Source: CAZGQY01 sp964528035 (GTDB taxonomy: Bacteria > Pseudomonadota > Gammaproteobacteria > Methylococcales > UBA1147). From it: DNA of 33,581 bases. Location of the stretch: NCBI GenBank assembly GCA_964528035.1, contig CAZGQY010000023.1:1-33581 (forward strand), read 5' to 3'. Shown here one piece after another: positions 33,071 to 33,581 of the stretch (the first letter of the stretch is position 1; every line of letters begins with the position of its first letter). The position numbers and the translations under genes were made by a program. The notes under the pieces were generated by a model. It made no database searches and was not told the origin of the DNA. It was given only the letters and a program-made list of their open reading frames with translations.

Positions 33071-33581
33071 ATGTTTATCCGATGCACCACCATCAAAAGC
33101 AATCGATCCGGCGAGCCGTATAAAACCTATCGATTGGTCGAGTCTGAACGCGTCAATGGACAGGTCAAACAACGCACACTCCTGAACCTGGGCCGTTATT
33201 TTGATGTGCCTAAATCCCAGTGGCCTCTATTATCCTGTCGTATAGAACAACTTCTTTCCACTCAAACATCGTTGTTCACTGTTGAATTAGATCCGGAACT
33301 GGAAGCCTTGAGCCAACGCCATGTCGCCCAGATACTGGCATCACGCAGTGTGCCGCCGGAAGCGTTGGGTGAATTTGAGTCGGTATCAGTCGACAGTCTG
33401 GAACTGGTGCGTCCTCGCCGTGTCGGTGTTGAACAACTGGCGTTACACGCTGTAAAACAGTTGAAGTTGCATGAGACCTTGCAATCACTGGGGTTTAACC
33501 GTCATCAATGTGCGGCAGCGCTGGGCAATATCATTGCCCGCATGGCTTTTCCTGCCAGTGAATTGGCCAGTTACGACTGGT
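33071..33581 (+). CDS. IS1634-like (IS4 superfamily) transposase, N-terminal part
   Basis: An open frame from ATG 33071 runs off the right edge (170 codons, no stop). The N-terminus MFIRCTTIKSNRSGEPYKTY, then RLVESERVNGQVKQRTLLNL and GRYFDVPKSQWPLLSCRIEQ, matches the start of IS1634-type transposases ("KS..G..Y.TYRLVES.R...VRQRTLLNLG"). The DDE domain lies beyond the window. The left end of the element is probably near 33000-33030, close to the broken IS66 remnant, but its inverted repeat cannot be defined from one end. Confidence 0.8.
   Translation, partial: MFIRCTTIKSNRSGEPYKTYRLVESERVNGQVKQRTLLNLGRYFDVPKSQWPLLSCRIEQLLSTQTSLFTVELDPELEALSQRHVAQILASRSVPPEALGEFESVSVDSLELVRPRRVGVEQLALHAVKQLKLHETLQSLGFNRHQCAAALGNIIARMAFPASELASYDW

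Overview
The window looks like chromosomal DNA of a Gram-negative gammaproteobacterium, moderately AT-rich. Supporting markers are a heptosyltransferase II of LPS core synthesis (WaaF), a DUF1244 protein, a PEP-CTERM surface protein, PilZ-like and EAL (c-di-GMP) proteins and an OmpA-like protein. The genus cannot be fixed from the sequence. No rRNA, tRNA or CRISPR array was seen.

Layout. 1-179 is the tail of an EAL-domain protein. 265-4107 is a complete Tn3-family transposon (tnpR, res, tnpA) bounded by perfect 41-bp inverted repeats. Just outside it lies a two-gene RES-type toxin/antitoxin-like module (4183-5510), then an IS6-family element (about 5664-6458) and a Phd/VapC toxin-antitoxin pair with a clear palindromic operator over its promoter (6597-7348). 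This left third is an accessory island.

7472-14462 is a compact signalling region. On the minus strand it encodes a protoglobin, a membrane PilJ-like/PAS/SpoIIE phosphatase/HATPase protein and a STAS domain fused to a PhnD-like binding-protein fold. Divergently, on the plus strand, it encodes an OmpA-like membrane protein and two Roadblock/LC7 proteins. This resembles a partner-switching (phosphatase, kinase, STAS antagonist) system with a possible haem input and an unusual output protein. It is followed by a formylglycine-generating-enzyme-like (FGE) protein, a PEP-CTERM protein, an HDOD protein, an ArnT-like glycosyltransferase, a PilZ-like protein and a beta-propeller-like protein.

23183-29726 is a more ordinary minus-strand series: a DUF1244 protein and a Yip1 protein (translationally coupled), a very long SNF2 helicase and WaaF.

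30160-32247 encodes the most notable protein. It has a three-fold repeated membrane domain, a middle domain and a C-terminal FGE/C-type-lectin fold. Its last codons carry the signature of a diversity-generating retroelement (DGR) variable region: nearly all exposed positions are TAC, GAC, AGC, AAC or TAT. A hairpin lies just downstream of the gene. No reverse transcriptase, avd gene or template repeat is visible, so it would be a remote (trans) target. The window ends in a broken IS66 transposase and the start of an IS1634-like transposase.
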